Assembly (NCBI GenBank): GCA_022264855.1
Contig: JABYQU010000071.1
Coordinates: forward strand, 62,001 to 126,000
From: Lenzites betulinus
Lineage: Eukaryota > Basidiomycota > Agaricomycetes > Polyporales > Polyporaceae
Length of the DNA: 64,000 nt
Direction of reading: 5' to 3'
The position numbers and the translations under genes were made by a program. The notes under the pieces are model-generated. The model had not been told where the DNA came from and did no database searches. It was given only the letters and a program-made list of their open reading frames with translations. This document shows, piece after piece, positions 22,674-31,799 of the stretch (its first letter is position 1; every line of letters starts with the position of its first letter).

Positions 22674-23097
22674 GGTGCGTTAGTGGTTAGTTGAGTTGTG
22701 GATGGTCAGGGTGGTATGCAAGAGCAAGTTGAAGAGGGGTTGGACGTCTCGATGTACCCGAGGTACCCCGGCCGGCTCGGGGTTTGGGGTAGGCCGATCA
22801 TCAATGTCATGGAGCTGTTTACCGGGCCAAGATGATCATGGGTGTTCACGAGAGCTCTTGCAGGCGACTACCGGGTACGCAATCACCTGCAGGGCATTAA
22901 TAAGTGAACGCAATGTTGGACTCGGAGAGAGAGCAAGATCCGAAGCGCTCGACAACTTCAAGGACATGTGAAAACACCTTGAAACCCGACCGCTTCGTTC
23001 CTGGTACTTACCACCGGCAACTTGCAAGGTGCCTATACATACACATCCTGCGTAAGCTCGCAGTACCAGTGCTCGTTTCCTTTCTGCTATCGTCATC
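22674..23097. promoter_or_regulatory. Divergent promoter region (reductase / citrate synthase)
   Basis: 424 bp between opposed start codons must hold both promoters. A Pro/Gly-coding-like GC stretch near 22740-22800 is probably chance. I could not identify specific factor sites. Confidence 0.5.
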
Positions 23098-26000
23098 ATG
23101 GGCCGCCCCACGCCGTCTGCCCAGCCCGAGGACAGCTTGACCGTCCGCGACAACCGCACGGGAAAGGTCTACACAGTGCCGTGAGTGTGCCCCACAGACA
23201 GCCTGCGTGAAGGTGAACGGTTCATGACGTGGACGTGAATGCAGCATTGCAGACAATGCGATATCTGCGACGGCCTTCAAGGCCATGGCGGCCCCGCGGA
23301 AGCCGGGCGAGCGGGAGGAGAACGAGACCGAGAAGGGGCTGCGCGTGCAGGACAAGGGCTTCCTGAACACTGCTGTCATTCGCAGCGAGATCACGTACAT
23401 TGACGGAGATGCTGGAGGTACGCCTTAACATGTGTGGGGAGTTGCAACGTGGAGCTCATGCGTTATGTGATACGGCTACGCCGGGGTAGACGCCGAAGCG
23501 CGGTATTTAGCGGAAAATGTACCAACTCGAAGCTGGGGAGCGTCCCCGTCGAGTGGCACCTATATATATGTTTGCGCGATACGTACATGAGGAAACCGTT
23601 CGTACATACATGAGATGCGCGCGACTGGCGCGCGACGTCAGGCTAAGGGCTCGTACAGTGGGCAAAGGGGAGACGCGCCTAGTAGGCGCGTCGAATAACT
23701 AAAATAAAGTAAAGTAAAAAGACGCCGGTTCCTTGTCCGTAACATCACCCCCCCCTCAATCATCGCGTCCTCGCGATCAGTCTCCGCGTTCCTCGTCTCC
23801 TGTTCGCCGCGCCGGCGGGATTCGGATGAACGGCGCTCGGGGTGCGGTCGGGAACCGCCGGTAGAAGTTCGTGATATGGGGTGTCAGCTCCGGCGTGCGT
23901 GGTTCCCAAGTGGCCTCTGCTCGAGCGCGGTTCTTCCATTTGACGTAGTAGACCACGGTCCCATTCTCCCATTTCGAATCCAATATCTCTTCGGCCTCTA
24001 GGCCCGGGGCGACCAAGTCGGGGATTGGCAGGTCGCGTACCTGATTCGGGAATTCGGGCGCGTGCGCGGGCGTCAGGAGGACCTCATTGAACACCGGGTG
24101 AATCCTGCGCCACTGCGCGGGTAAGTCGAGTCGGTATGCCCCTTCCCCCACCTTCTCGACAACCTTGAACGGGCCGTACCGACGGTCCTCCATCTTCTTG
24201 GTCGGTCGTTCCGTTCGGATGTTGTAAGCCTCCAAGTACACCCAACTCCCGGACTGGTAGCTGCGAGATTCTCCCCGATGCTGATCGTAGCGTCGCTTCA
24301 TCGCTTCTTGGCTGATGGTGATGGCCGCCGAAGCCTCCTCTTGGATTTCCTTCATCCGCGCTACGAACTGAGTCACTGACTCGGTTTTCACCGGTCCGGG
24401 TGCCTCGACCCCTGTGTACGGGTGCCTGCCGTGCGTCATGTAAAACGGCGAGAATCCAGTTGCCGAGTGTTCGCGGATTCGATAGGAATATGCGGCGAGT
24501 GGGAGCCAAGATACCCAGTCCGATTGGCGGTAGTTCACGAAGATCCGTAGGTAGTTCTCAATTTCTTGATTGAGCCGCTCTGTCTGTCCGTCTGTCTGAG
24601 GGTGGTACGCTGTGCTGAGGTTCCGCTCAATCCCGAGCTTTCGATAGAGATCGCTCGTGAGCTGGGCTGCGAATTGCGGACCGCGATCCGACGTGATGCG
24701 CTTCGGGAGTCCGTGCATGGCTACTACATGTCGTATGAGTAGATTGGTGTACCCTTCCGCCGTTAGGCTCTTTGTGCACGGGACTGGGATGTAGTCTTTC
24801 GACTTCATGCAGCAGATCATCAGTATGGCGTCATGGCCTTGGCAGGCCGGAAGATCGGTGATCAGATCTACTGAGATGTACTCCCAATTCCATTCCGCGA
24901 TCGGGTTCGGGTGTAGTGGGGCCGCGCGCGGTCGGTGGTCTATTTTGGTCCGCTGACAGACCGCGCAGCCCTTGACGTAGGCCTGGACATCTCGTCGGAT
25001 TGAGGGCCACCAATAGGAGCGCTGGATCAGCTCTTGTGTCTTCGATCGACCGGGATGTCCTGCTGTGATAGAGTCGTGATGCGACGCGATCACGTGTCCG
25101 CGCAATTCCTTATTCGGCGGTATCACTATCCTCCCCCCTCTCCAGATCAGGCCGTCCTCGGCCTTCCGGTATTCCGTGTCCCCTGCGGCTAGCTTATTCC
25201 GTACGGAATTTTCCAGTTCCTCTCCTGCCTCCCGAATGCGTGCCTGTATACGGTCCGACCCCTCTACTATCACGCGAAACCATTCCTCTCGTAGCGCGAT
25301 TACTTCTTCCTCGTTGTGCTGTCCCTCGTCGTGATCGACTCGTCGCGACAACGCGTCGGCCTTGCCCATGCTGGATCCGGGTCGATGTATGAGTGTGAAA
25401 TCATAGTTCTGCAGCTCCACCGCCCATCGGGCCTGTCTTGGATTGAGTCGCTGGGGCTGGCGAAAGTAGCCGAGGTTCTTGTGATCTGAGTGGATCTCAA
25501 ACGTGTGTTTGGCGCCCGCGAGAAAATGCCGCCACTCGTCCAATGACGCAATTACTGCTAGTAGCTCCCGATCCCAAATCTGATAGTTCTTCTCTGCCGG
25601 ACTTAGCGCTCGCGAAAGGTACGCGATGGTGCGCCATTTGCCGTCCTGTTTCTGCGCGAGTTCTGCCCCTACTGCATAGTTGGAGGCGTCGCATTGGACT
25701 CGGAACGGGTCGTCATCGTTCGGGATCGCGAGGACGGGTGCTGTCGTCATGGCGCGCTTCAGGCTTTCAAACGCCGTTTCCTGCTCCTCCCCCCATGTCC
25801 ATGCTCCTTGTCCCGTGAGTCTGTGGAGCGGAGTGGCGATCTTTGCAAATCCGGCGACGAACCGTCGATAGAAGTTCGCGAAGCCTAAGAACGACTGTAG
25901 TTCTTTTTTGTTCGCTGGTCTCGGCCAATCGGCTACCCCTGCGACCTTTCCGGGGTCCATCTTCACTATTCCCGCACCAATGATATGTCCGAGATATTCC

Positions 26001-29000
26001 GTCTCCGCCGTTTCGAACTCGCACTTCTCGGGTTTGCACGTGAGCTTATTGTCCCGTAGAATTTGTAGTACTTGGCGGACTACACGGCGGTGCTCGTCGA
26101 GGGTTTTGGTAAAGACTAGGATGTCGTCCAGGTACACAATCACTTTCCCTTGCAAGATGAGATCTCGGAACAGGTCGTTCATCATCATCTGGAATGTGGC
26201 GGGACTATTTGATAGACCGAAGAACATTACGAGGGGTTCGAAGAGTCCGCGGTTCGTGAGGAATGCCGCTTTTTCCTCGTCACCCTCGCGCATGCGTACG
26301 TTGTTATATCCCCACCGAATATCCATCTTGGTGTACAGTCGCGCGTCCTTCAGACGATCCAGTAGTTCGGAGATGAGCGGTAATGGGTACTTGTTCTTCT
26401 TCGTCAGGGCGTTCAGTCTGCGATAGTCCTGTACAGGCCTAAGGTTGCCATCTTTCTTTTTCACAAAGAAGAACGGCGCGCCCCATGGAGATTTCGATGG
26501 TCGAATACGCCCCGATCGCAGATTATCCTCCAAGAACTCGTCAAGCGCCGCCTGCTGTTCCCGATTCATCGGGTAGAGTTTGCCGCTGTACGGCTGTGCG
26601 TCGGGTGTCAGCTCGATGACGTGATCGTACGGGCGGTGTTTGGGCAGTTCGTTGAAGGCTGATTCGGCGAATACGTCTGCGAAGTCTCGATACTGCGGGG
26701 GTACTAGCTGTTCGAATGTCTTTTGACCCCTGTCCCGGTTCTGTTCGATAGCGATGTCGGTCGCAATTGTACTTCGGGCTCGCAGATGGACCGCGTTCAG
26801 TCGTTCCGCGCGCGCGCGCAGGAATCTTCTCGTGTCTAGCGCAAATAGTCTCTCCCCCTCCTCCAGGACCTGCTCGCACGTGTCCGGGCACCGAGAGAAA
26901 TTGATTGTCTTGGCTTGCCAGTCAATGCGCGGGTTGTGATGTCGAATCCATTCGTGCCCCAAGAATATGTCTGATTTCCCGAGTTCGGTGATCAAAAAGC
27001 TCATCCGCTCCCGATGATCGCCGATCTGAACTGATGCCTCGACTGCGTGCGTGATTCGTCCGCCTGCGTTCACCGTTCCGTCTGCGTTGTAGACTTCGAT
27101 TGGGTTCTGGAGCGTGCGCATGTCCAGCGCGTGTCTGATAGCAAAGTCTCGGTGCATGCAAGAGCCGGTGCTCCCTGAGTCCAACAACGCCACTGCGTCC
27201 ACACTCCTCCCTGCCTCCGGAACGTGTATCGTAAGGGGTAAGTCCATCTGCCGGTGCGTGCCTCGTGCTCTAACTAATAAAAACTTCTTAGGTTCCTCCG
27301 GTAGCATAGTATGTACTGTAGGGGTTTTCATGTACGCCGCACTCGGACGCGTATCTACTTTTTTTGTTTTTATTTCGAATGCTTTTCGTTCTTTTTTGTG
27401 TGTTTTAGTGGAAAGCGATTCTTCTGCCGGAACTCGTACATAGGTTACATCCGATTGCTCAGTACTCGAGACATGGTTAAGAACATGGATATTTACAGAG
27501 TTATCTACTGGCTCTTCGATCTCCAGGCATGCGTAGCGATTATATTGTGGCGCCGATCGTGATGCGGTCACGCCGGGCCTGATCCAAAACCCGCCCTTCG
27601 GAAACTCTCCGGCTCCTCTGTCGCCCAGGCCCTCATCATTTCCGCCAGCTCCTCGCTCGTCATTCCCCGGAACCGCTGGGTCGGCGCGGGCGCGGGCGCG
27701 GGTACGGGTGCGGGTGCGCGCTGGAGTTGCGCGGGGGGGCGGTGCCATCCGTTTTGGCAGCCCGGGGCGGGCTGTCCTCGTCGCCCTCCGCAGCGCCAAC
27801 ATTGTCCCGTGCGGGTGCGGTCGATCTCCATGGGTTGGCCGAGGCCGCCGTACGTGACGCCTGTCCCGTCGGCTCGCGCCGCGTTTGATCCCGTCGCGTT
27901 GCCTGCGTTCCATATCGGCGCGCCCGTCGGGATTGGCGGACCGCGCGGCGGGTGAGCGTTCCGATGTGGCGGCCCTTGCTGGGGTGCTCGCGACTTCCGG
28001 CTCTGGATGATCGCCTGTTCGCGTAGGTAATTGTCGTCGAGTTGATTAACTGCCTTCTTCCAGCCCTCGTACGTAGTGGGCATATTGATCTGATTGTGGA
28101 TCGCCTGTCGGAACCGGTCACAGATCGCGTCCTTCATGTACTCCAGGACCATTCTGTCGTCCTCCTCCATACCGGCGAGCCAGATTAGTTTTTCGTATTC
28201 TTGGAAAAACTCGGCGGCGTGGCCTTCCTTCTGCCGGAGGTCGCGCATCCGTTGGAGTGCTGAGTGCTCCCCGACGCGATCGGTGTACGCCAGATCGAGG
28301 TCCTTCCACACTTGTTTGAGGGTCTTCTCCCATAGCCGAGTCTCGCTGTTGAAGTGCTGGTCGGTATACGCATTGACCCATTCGTCGACGTTTGGGCCTC
28401 GGATGAAGCTGAGGATCACTGCGATCAGTTCGTTCGGGGTGGCCTGCGTGTGAACCGCCAGGTAGCGCTCCATCTGGCTCTTCCATGTGCGATAGAGCGT
28501 GCGATCGCCTGCGAACGGATCAGGGTCTCGGAGGCGTAGGCGTTGGCGGTGTTCGGGCGCGGCGGGGTTCGGCGTCGCTGGTCCCTGGGGTAGATTGCCG
28601 ACGATTCCCGCCACTAGTGCCTGCAGTTGCTCGCCTGAGAGGCCTAGGAATTGCTGGATGATCGGGGTCGGCTGTCCCTGCTGCTCCTGCGGCGGGGGGT
28701 ATGGTTGTGCTCATTGTATCCTTGGTCCATGTTCGGGGGACGTTACTTCTTCGAGATCGCGGGACGCGTTTCTGTGCGGCCGTAGGCCTGTCCCCCGTAT
28801 CACCGCACTTCCGCGCGCCCGTTGAGATGCTTGATCCGAACGTCGGGGTCCTCTTTCTTCGCTCCCGAGGTCACGTCTCCCTCGCAGAGTAGTAGTAGGT
28901 ATGATGGGGAGCCTTCGTTCGTGTGCGCAGTTGTGCACCGCCGCCAGGGACCGGGTTAGGGTCTTTGCAGGTCGGTGAGAAGCGACCGTACCCGGGGGTG

Positions 29001-31799
29001 CCGGGGTTTACCGAGAAGCCCAGAGAGTTCACACGCCGAACGACGGCTGTCTGTCTACGCGCCCTGTCCTGGCGCTACCTACTTGTATCGTACTGGTATC
29101 GTAGTGCTATAGTACTTCGCTTAACCCTGCGATCCGGGTGTGCTACCGCTTTGCCCTGCGGTCCGGGCCTGAGCTTCGAGTTTTGATACGGCTACGCCGG
29201 GGTAGACGCCGAAGCGCGGTATTTAGCGGAAAATGTACCAACTCGAAGCTGGGGAGCGTCCCCGTCGAGTGGCACCTATATATATGTTTGCGCGATACGT
29301 ACATGAGGAAACCGTTCGTACATACATGAGATGCGCGCGACTGGCGCGCGACGTCAGGCTAAGGGCTCGTACAGTGGGCAAAGGGGAGACGCGCCTAGTA
29401 GGCGCGTCGAATAACTAAAATAAAGTAAAGTAAAAAGACGCCGGTTCCTTGTCCGTAACATTATGTGCAGTGCTGCGCTACCGGTGAGACACCCTACGGT
29501 ACTCGAGCGAGAGAGCCACGAAGCTCATTCCAATCAGGGGATACCCGATCGAACAGCTCGCCCTGCACTCGTCGCACCTCGAGTCTGCGTACCTGCTCAT
29601 CTATGGCTCGCTCCCCACCCAGGACCAGTTCAAGTTCTTCGAGGGCGAGGTGCTCCGGCACTCCGTCATGCACGCCGACGCGGAGGGCTTCTTCCGGTCG
29701 TTCAGGTGCGTCGTCGCGCGTCGCCTTTCATGTGCATACACGGTCGCTGAGGGGCCGTCCGAACCACTAGATACGACGCACACCCCATGAGCATGCTCAC
29801 GAGCGCGTTCTCCATGCTCGGCTCGTACTACAGCGAAGCGAACCCGTCCCTCCAAGGACAGCGCCTGTACACCAAGGGCGACAAAGCCTCGCTCGAGACG
29901 ATGGACAGGCAAATATACCGCCTCATCGGCAAAGCCACCACCCTCGCCGCGTGAGCCCCACCCCCACCCCGCATCGTCCATTTCCGCCCACTCACCCAGT
30001 CTTGCGTCGTACCACCAGAATGGCCTACCGCGTGCGCCAGGGCCGCAACTTCGTGACGCCCCCGACCGGGCTCAGCTACACCGGCTCGTACGTTTCCCGC
30101 GCGCATCCCGCGTTGCCGCCCGCCCGCTCACCAGACCCACCTCTGCGCGCGCTGCCGTCGTCGTGACGTACTGCGTATTGACAGCTTCCTGTACCAGATG
30201 GACCACATCGGGGAGGAGAACTACGCGCCGAACCCGGTCCTGGAGAAGGCGCTCGACGTGCTGTTCCTGATCCACGCGGACCACGAGCTGAATGCGTCGT
30301 GCACGACCGTGCTGCAGACGGGGAGCTCGCTCGTGGATCCGTACTCGGCCGTCGCGTGCGTGTTTCCTTTTTATGAGTATGGAGATGGGCAGGGCTGATT
30401 GGTGGGGTCGCGTGTGCAGGGCTGGGTGTGCTTCGCTATAGTGAGTGCAGCGTTTTATTTTTGGACGTGCTCTTCTGACGCGGATGGCGCAGCGGGCCTT
30501 TGCATGGTATGTGCGATACGCTTGGCAGCGGGACGAGGTCTGAACGGGACTGCAGGCGGCGCGAACGAGGCGGTCATCCGGATGCTCATATCAATCGGAA
30601 GGTAATCTTGCACGCGTTGTTATTATACACATATGTGCTTAGTGACGTACCACACAGCCCGGAGAACGTTCCACAGTTCCTCGAGGCGGTAAAGAAGAAG
30701 GAGAAGACCCTGTCCGGGTTTGGTCACCGGTACGTTCGCTATCAACCGATGCCATCTCTGCAGCTAACGTGCCGCGAATAGCGTTTACAAGACGGTAAGT
30801 CCACAGGGGCGACGGCGTATGAACCTCCGCTAACGTTTGCGGCAGTCGGACCCGCGCTCGTTCATCGTGCGCAAAACGGCGGACGAGGTGTTCAAGGTGT
30901 AAGTGAGCACACGCCGGCTCTTCGAGCACCTGCTGACGCGCCGCCCCAGAACTGGGCGGGACGCGCTCCTCGAGACGGCGATGACGCTGCACGACGCGGC
31001 GATGAAGGACGAGTACTTCGTCACGCGCAAGCTCGCGCCCAACGTGGACTTCTGGTGCGTGCCCCAGTTTCCCTCCGCGCATTCCCGGTTGCTGACCTCA
31101 CACACGCGCCCGCTGCAGGAGGTAAGTCCACTGGTCTCGCCCGCACCCGCCGAGCCGCGCGCTGACAGCTCACGGCAGCGGTCTCATCTACCGCGCGATG
31201 GGTGAGTGGCCGTCTCCGCGAGGCGGATGGCGCCCGTGCCTGTCTCCGCGAAAGCCTCCGCGTTGGGGGACGAAGTGCTGATCCGCCGTGGTCGTCCCGC
31301 AGGTTTCCCGATGGACTTTTTCCCGGTGCTGTTCGTCGTGCCCCGCGTCGTCGGATGGCTCGCGCACTGGCGCCAGATGATGCTGCAGGAGGGCGGCGTG
31401 AAGATCTGGCGCCCGCGACAGGTGCGTCCGCCGAGTTCAACTCAGACTCATGGTTGTGCTGCCTGCCGCGTGCGTCGCTCCCGGACAGCGTTGCGTCCGG
31501 GGGCTGTGCGGTAGTCAATTGCTTGCCTCGCGCCAAGCCAGCAGTCTAATCGCTGACGGACGGTGATTGGCGACAGGTTTACGTGGGCCCGTCGAGGCGC
31601 GAGTACGTGCCCGTGGAGGAGCGCGTTGCGGTCGTGGGCGCGCGGCAGACGCCGTCGCACGTCGAGCACGGAGGGTGAGTCAAATTTGCGCGCGTGGTGA
31701 TGTGCCCGGAGGGGGCGTGTACGGAGGTGCTGAGACGGGCGTTGCAGGATTACGAAACGGACGATGCTGGCCACGTTCAAGGGGAAGAGCAAGCTGTGA
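23098..31799 (+). CDS. Peroxisomal citrate synthase (GltA type), split by a retrotransposon in intron 2
   Basis: It condenses acetyl-CoA and oxaloacetate to citrate; the C-terminal SKL is a PTS1 signal, so it should act in peroxisomes (glyoxylate cycle, fatty-acid carbon). Nineteen exons: 23098-23180, 23245-23417, 29471-29483, 29538-29705, 29771-29950, 30019-30087, 30185-30355, 30420-30440, 30493-30506, 30556-30601, 30658-30729, 30782-30794, 30846-30898, 30950-31054, 31119-31121, 31179-31201, 31303-31421, 31577-31674, 31748-31799. They sum to 491 residues. Catalytic His residues sit in HADHELNAS and YGPLHGGANE and the Asp in NVDFWSG; GFGHRVYKT and RPRQVYVG are also present. Exons of 13, 21, 14, 13 and 3 nt are notable. 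Intron 2, originally about 55 nt, now measures 6,053 nt. The coding sequence is undamaged, so function depends on splicing. Confidence 0.93.
23463..23467. repeat. Target-site duplication, left copy (TTATG)
   Basis: TTATG directly precedes the left LTR and recurs directly after the right LTR at 29461-29465. A 5-bp duplication is the usual product of Ty3/gypsy integrases. It marks the insertion point in intron 2 of the citrate synthase gene. Confidence 0.93.
23468..23744 (-). repeat. 3' LTR of the chromovirus
   Basis: 277 bp, identical by eye to 29184-29460 at a constant offset of 5,716 bp. On the element strand it runs tgttacgg ... ccgtatca. A 61-codon ORF inside it on the plus strand occurs in both LTRs and is not a gene. 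Confidence 0.96.
23745..23757 (-). other. Polypurine tract
   Basis: On the element strand, gaggggggggtga directly abuts the 3' LTR. This purine run is where plus-strand DNA synthesis is primed in LTR retrotransposons. Confidence 0.85.
23777..27913 (-). CDS. Pol polyprotein: protease, RT, RNase H, integrase, chromodomain
   Basis: One open frame of 1,378 codons overlaps gag by 346 nt in the -1 frame, so it is probably made by frameshifting from Gag. Near residue 243 is an aspartic protease site (LLDSGSTGS). RT covers about 400-640 with the catalytic YLDDILVF near 594. RNase H covers about 700-830 (YAVGAELAQ, DRELLAVI, HSDHKNLGYF). The integrase zinc domain has HH at about 946 and CAVC at about 984. 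The catalytic core shows DLITDLP, SDRGPQF and a Glu in TERLNQEIENY. The C-terminal chromodomain reads EAEEILDSKWENGTVVYYVK, which binds modified histones and biases target choice. No stop codon or lost catalytic residue was seen. Confidence 0.96.
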   Translation of the reverse strand: MERRQRDGIKRGASRRDRRHVRRPRPTHGDRPHPHGTMLALRRATRTARPGLPKRMAPPPRATPARTRTRTRARARADPAVPGNDERGAGGNDEGLGDRGAGEFPKGGFWIRPGVTASRSAPQYNRYACLEIEEPVDNSVNIHVLNHVSSTEQSDVTYVRVPAEESLSTKTHKKERKAFEIKTKKVDTRPSAAYMKTPTVHTMLPEEPKKFLLVRARGTHRQMDLPLTIHVPEAGRSVDAVALLDSGSTGSCMHRDFAIRHALDMRTLQNPIEVYNADGTVNAGGRITHAVEASVQIGDHRERMSFLITELGKSDIFLGHEWIRHHNPRIDWQAKTINFSRCPDTCEQVLEEGERLFALDTRRFLRARAERLNAVHLRARSTIATDIAIEQNRDRGQKTFEQLVPPQYRDFADVFAESAFNELPKHRPYDHVIELTPDAQPYSGKLYPMNREQQAALDEFLEDNLRSGRIRPSKSPWGAPFFFVKKKDGNLRPVQDYRRLNALTKKNKYPLPLISELLDRLKDARLYTKMDIRWGYNNVRMREGDEEKAAFLTNRGLFEPLVMFFGLSNSPATFQMMMNDLFRDLILQGKVIVYLDDILVFTKTLDEHRRVVRQVLQILRDNKLTCKPEKCEFETAETEYLGHIIGAGIVKMDPGKVAGVADWPRPANKKELQSFLGFANFYRRFVAGFAKIATPLHRLTGQGAWTWGEEQETAFESLKRAMTTAPVLAIPNDDDPFRVQCDASNYAVGAELAQKQDGKWRTIAYLSRALSPAEKNYQIWDRELLAVIASLDEWRHFLAGAKHTFEIHSDHKNLGYFRQPQRLNPRQARWAVELQNYDFTLIHRPGSSMGKADALSRRVDHDEGQHNEEEVIALREEWFRVIVEGSDRIQARIREAGEELENSVRNKLAAGDTEYRKAEDGLIWRGGRIVIPPNKELRGHVIASHHDSITAGHPGRSKTQELIQRSYWWPSIRRDVQAYVKGCAVCQRTKIDHRPRAAPLHPNPIAEWNWEYISVDLITDLPACQGHDAILMICCMKSKDYIPVPCTKSLTAEGYTNLLIRHVVAMHGLPKRITSDRGPQFAAQLTSDLYRKLGIERNLSTAYHPQTDGQTERLNQEIENYLRIFVNYRQSDWVSWLPLAAYSYRIREHSATGFSPFYMTHGRHPYTGVEAPGPVKTESVTQFVARMKEIQEEASAAITISQEAMKRRYDQHRGESRSYQSGSWVYLEAYNIRTERPTKKMEDRRYGPFKVVEKVGEGAYRLDLPAQWRRIHPVFNEVLLTPAHAPEFPNQVRDLPIPDLVAPGLEAEEILDSKWENGTVVYYVKWKNRARAEATWEPRTPELTPHITNFYRRFPTAPRAPFIRIPPARRTGDEERGD
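27568..28614 (-). CDS. Gag polyprotein, start region possibly frameshifted
   Basis: The frame gives a capsid-like protein of about 350 residues (MERYLAVHTQ, EWVNAYTDQHF, EFFQEYEKLIWLAG, DDRMVLEYMKDAICDRFRQA), the retrotransposon gag pattern, followed by a Pro-rich tail with a Cys/His cluster CWRCGGRRGQPAPGCQNGWH that only loosely resembles a CCHC knuckle. The frame extends upstream past 28614 (a GTG) to a TGA at about 28710 without meeting an ATG. The natural-looking ATG at 28714 is in another frame. A one-base difference in the run of six C (28699-28694, element strand) would connect the two. This may be a real inactivating indel, a homopolymer error or non-standard initiation. Confidence 0.85.
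   Translation of the reverse strand: MAGIVGNLPQGPATPNPAAPEHRQRLRLRDPDPFAGDRTLYRTWKSQMERYLAVHTQATPNELIAVILSFIRGPNVDEWVNAYTDQHFNSETRLWEKTLKQVWKDLDLAYTDRVGEHSALQRMRDLRQKEGHAAEFFQEYEKLIWLAGMEEDDRMVLEYMKDAICDRFRQAIHNQINMPTTYEGWKKAVNQLDDNYLREQAIIQSRKSRAPQQGPPHRNAHPPRGPPIPTGAPIWNAGNATGSNAARADGTGVTYGGLGQPMEIDRTRTGQCWRCGGRRGQPAPGCQNGWHRPPAQLQRAPAPVPAPAPAPTQRFRGMTSEELAEMMRAWATEEPESFRRAGFGSGPA
28715..29183 (-). other. Retrotransposon leader between 5' LTR and gag
   Basis: About 470 bp with the primer-binding site at its start and no ORF of note. It probably carries the packaging signal. No structure could be assigned by eye. Confidence 0.6.
29172..29182 (-). promoter_or_regulatory. Self-primer binding site (11 nt)
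   Basis: One base inside the 5' LTR boundary the element strand reads AACTCGAAGCT. This is a perfect 11-nt reverse complement of AGCTTCGAGTT at 29250-29240 in the LTR, which lies about 28-30 nt downstream of the TATA box and so should be the 5' end of the RNA. Tf1/sushi elements prime reverse transcription in this way with the first 11 nt of their own transcript. No tRNA-type TGG start is present. Pairing is seen in the sequence; function is inferred. Confidence 0.82.
29184..29460 (-). repeat. 5' LTR of the chromovirus
   Basis: 277 bp with TG..CA ends on the element strand. It includes the promoter and the transcript start used as self-primer. Matches the left LTR at every base I compared. 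Confidence 0.96.
29240..29286 (-). promoter_or_regulatory. LTR core promoter: TATA box and predicted transcription start
   Basis: catatatatagg (plus-strand 29275-29286) is a strong TATA box. About 28-30 nt downstream on the element strand lies 29250, where the RNA would begin with AGCTTCGAGTT, the sequence complementary to the primer-binding site. The spacing agrees with a standard fungal/Tf1-like core promoter. The start site is inferred. Confidence 0.75.
29461..29465. repeat. Target-site duplication, right copy (TTATG)
   Basis: Matches 23463-23467. It is followed at once by tgcag, the 3' splice site of citrate synthase intron 2. Confidence 0.93.

Larger units (their letters stand above)
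23468..29460 (-). mobile_element. Complete Ty3/gypsy chromovirus (LTR retrotransposon), Tf1/sushi-like
   Basis: The element is 5,993 bp, bounded by two 277-bp LTRs that appear identical by eye (TG..CA ends) and a TTATG duplication. Transcribed from the minus strand, it reads 5' LTR (29460-29184), self-primer binding site, leader, gag, pol with protease, RT, RNase H, integrase and chromodomain, polypurine tract, 3' LTR (23744-23468). The domain order (integrase after RNase H) defines Ty3/gypsy and the chromodomain defines a chromovirus. Identical LTRs mean a very recent insertion. It sits antisense inside intron 2 of the citrate synthase gene. A possible one-base break at the start of gag is described under gag. 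Confidence 0.96.

Noticed and set aside
23517..23702. 61-codon ORF inside each LTR
   Set aside because: It is present in both LTRs only because they are duplicates; it lies antisense to the element and includes promoter sequence.
29160..29183. tRNA primer-binding site next to the 5' LTR
   Set aside because: The sequence does not begin with TGG or match a familiar tRNA 3' end. The exact complement to the transcript start explains it better as a self-primer.
31055..31178. Single intron in citrate synthase instead of a 3-nt exon
   Set aside because: It is in frame but loses the conserved aromatic-Ser-Gly after the catalytic Asp. Kept as the alternative that cDNA should test.
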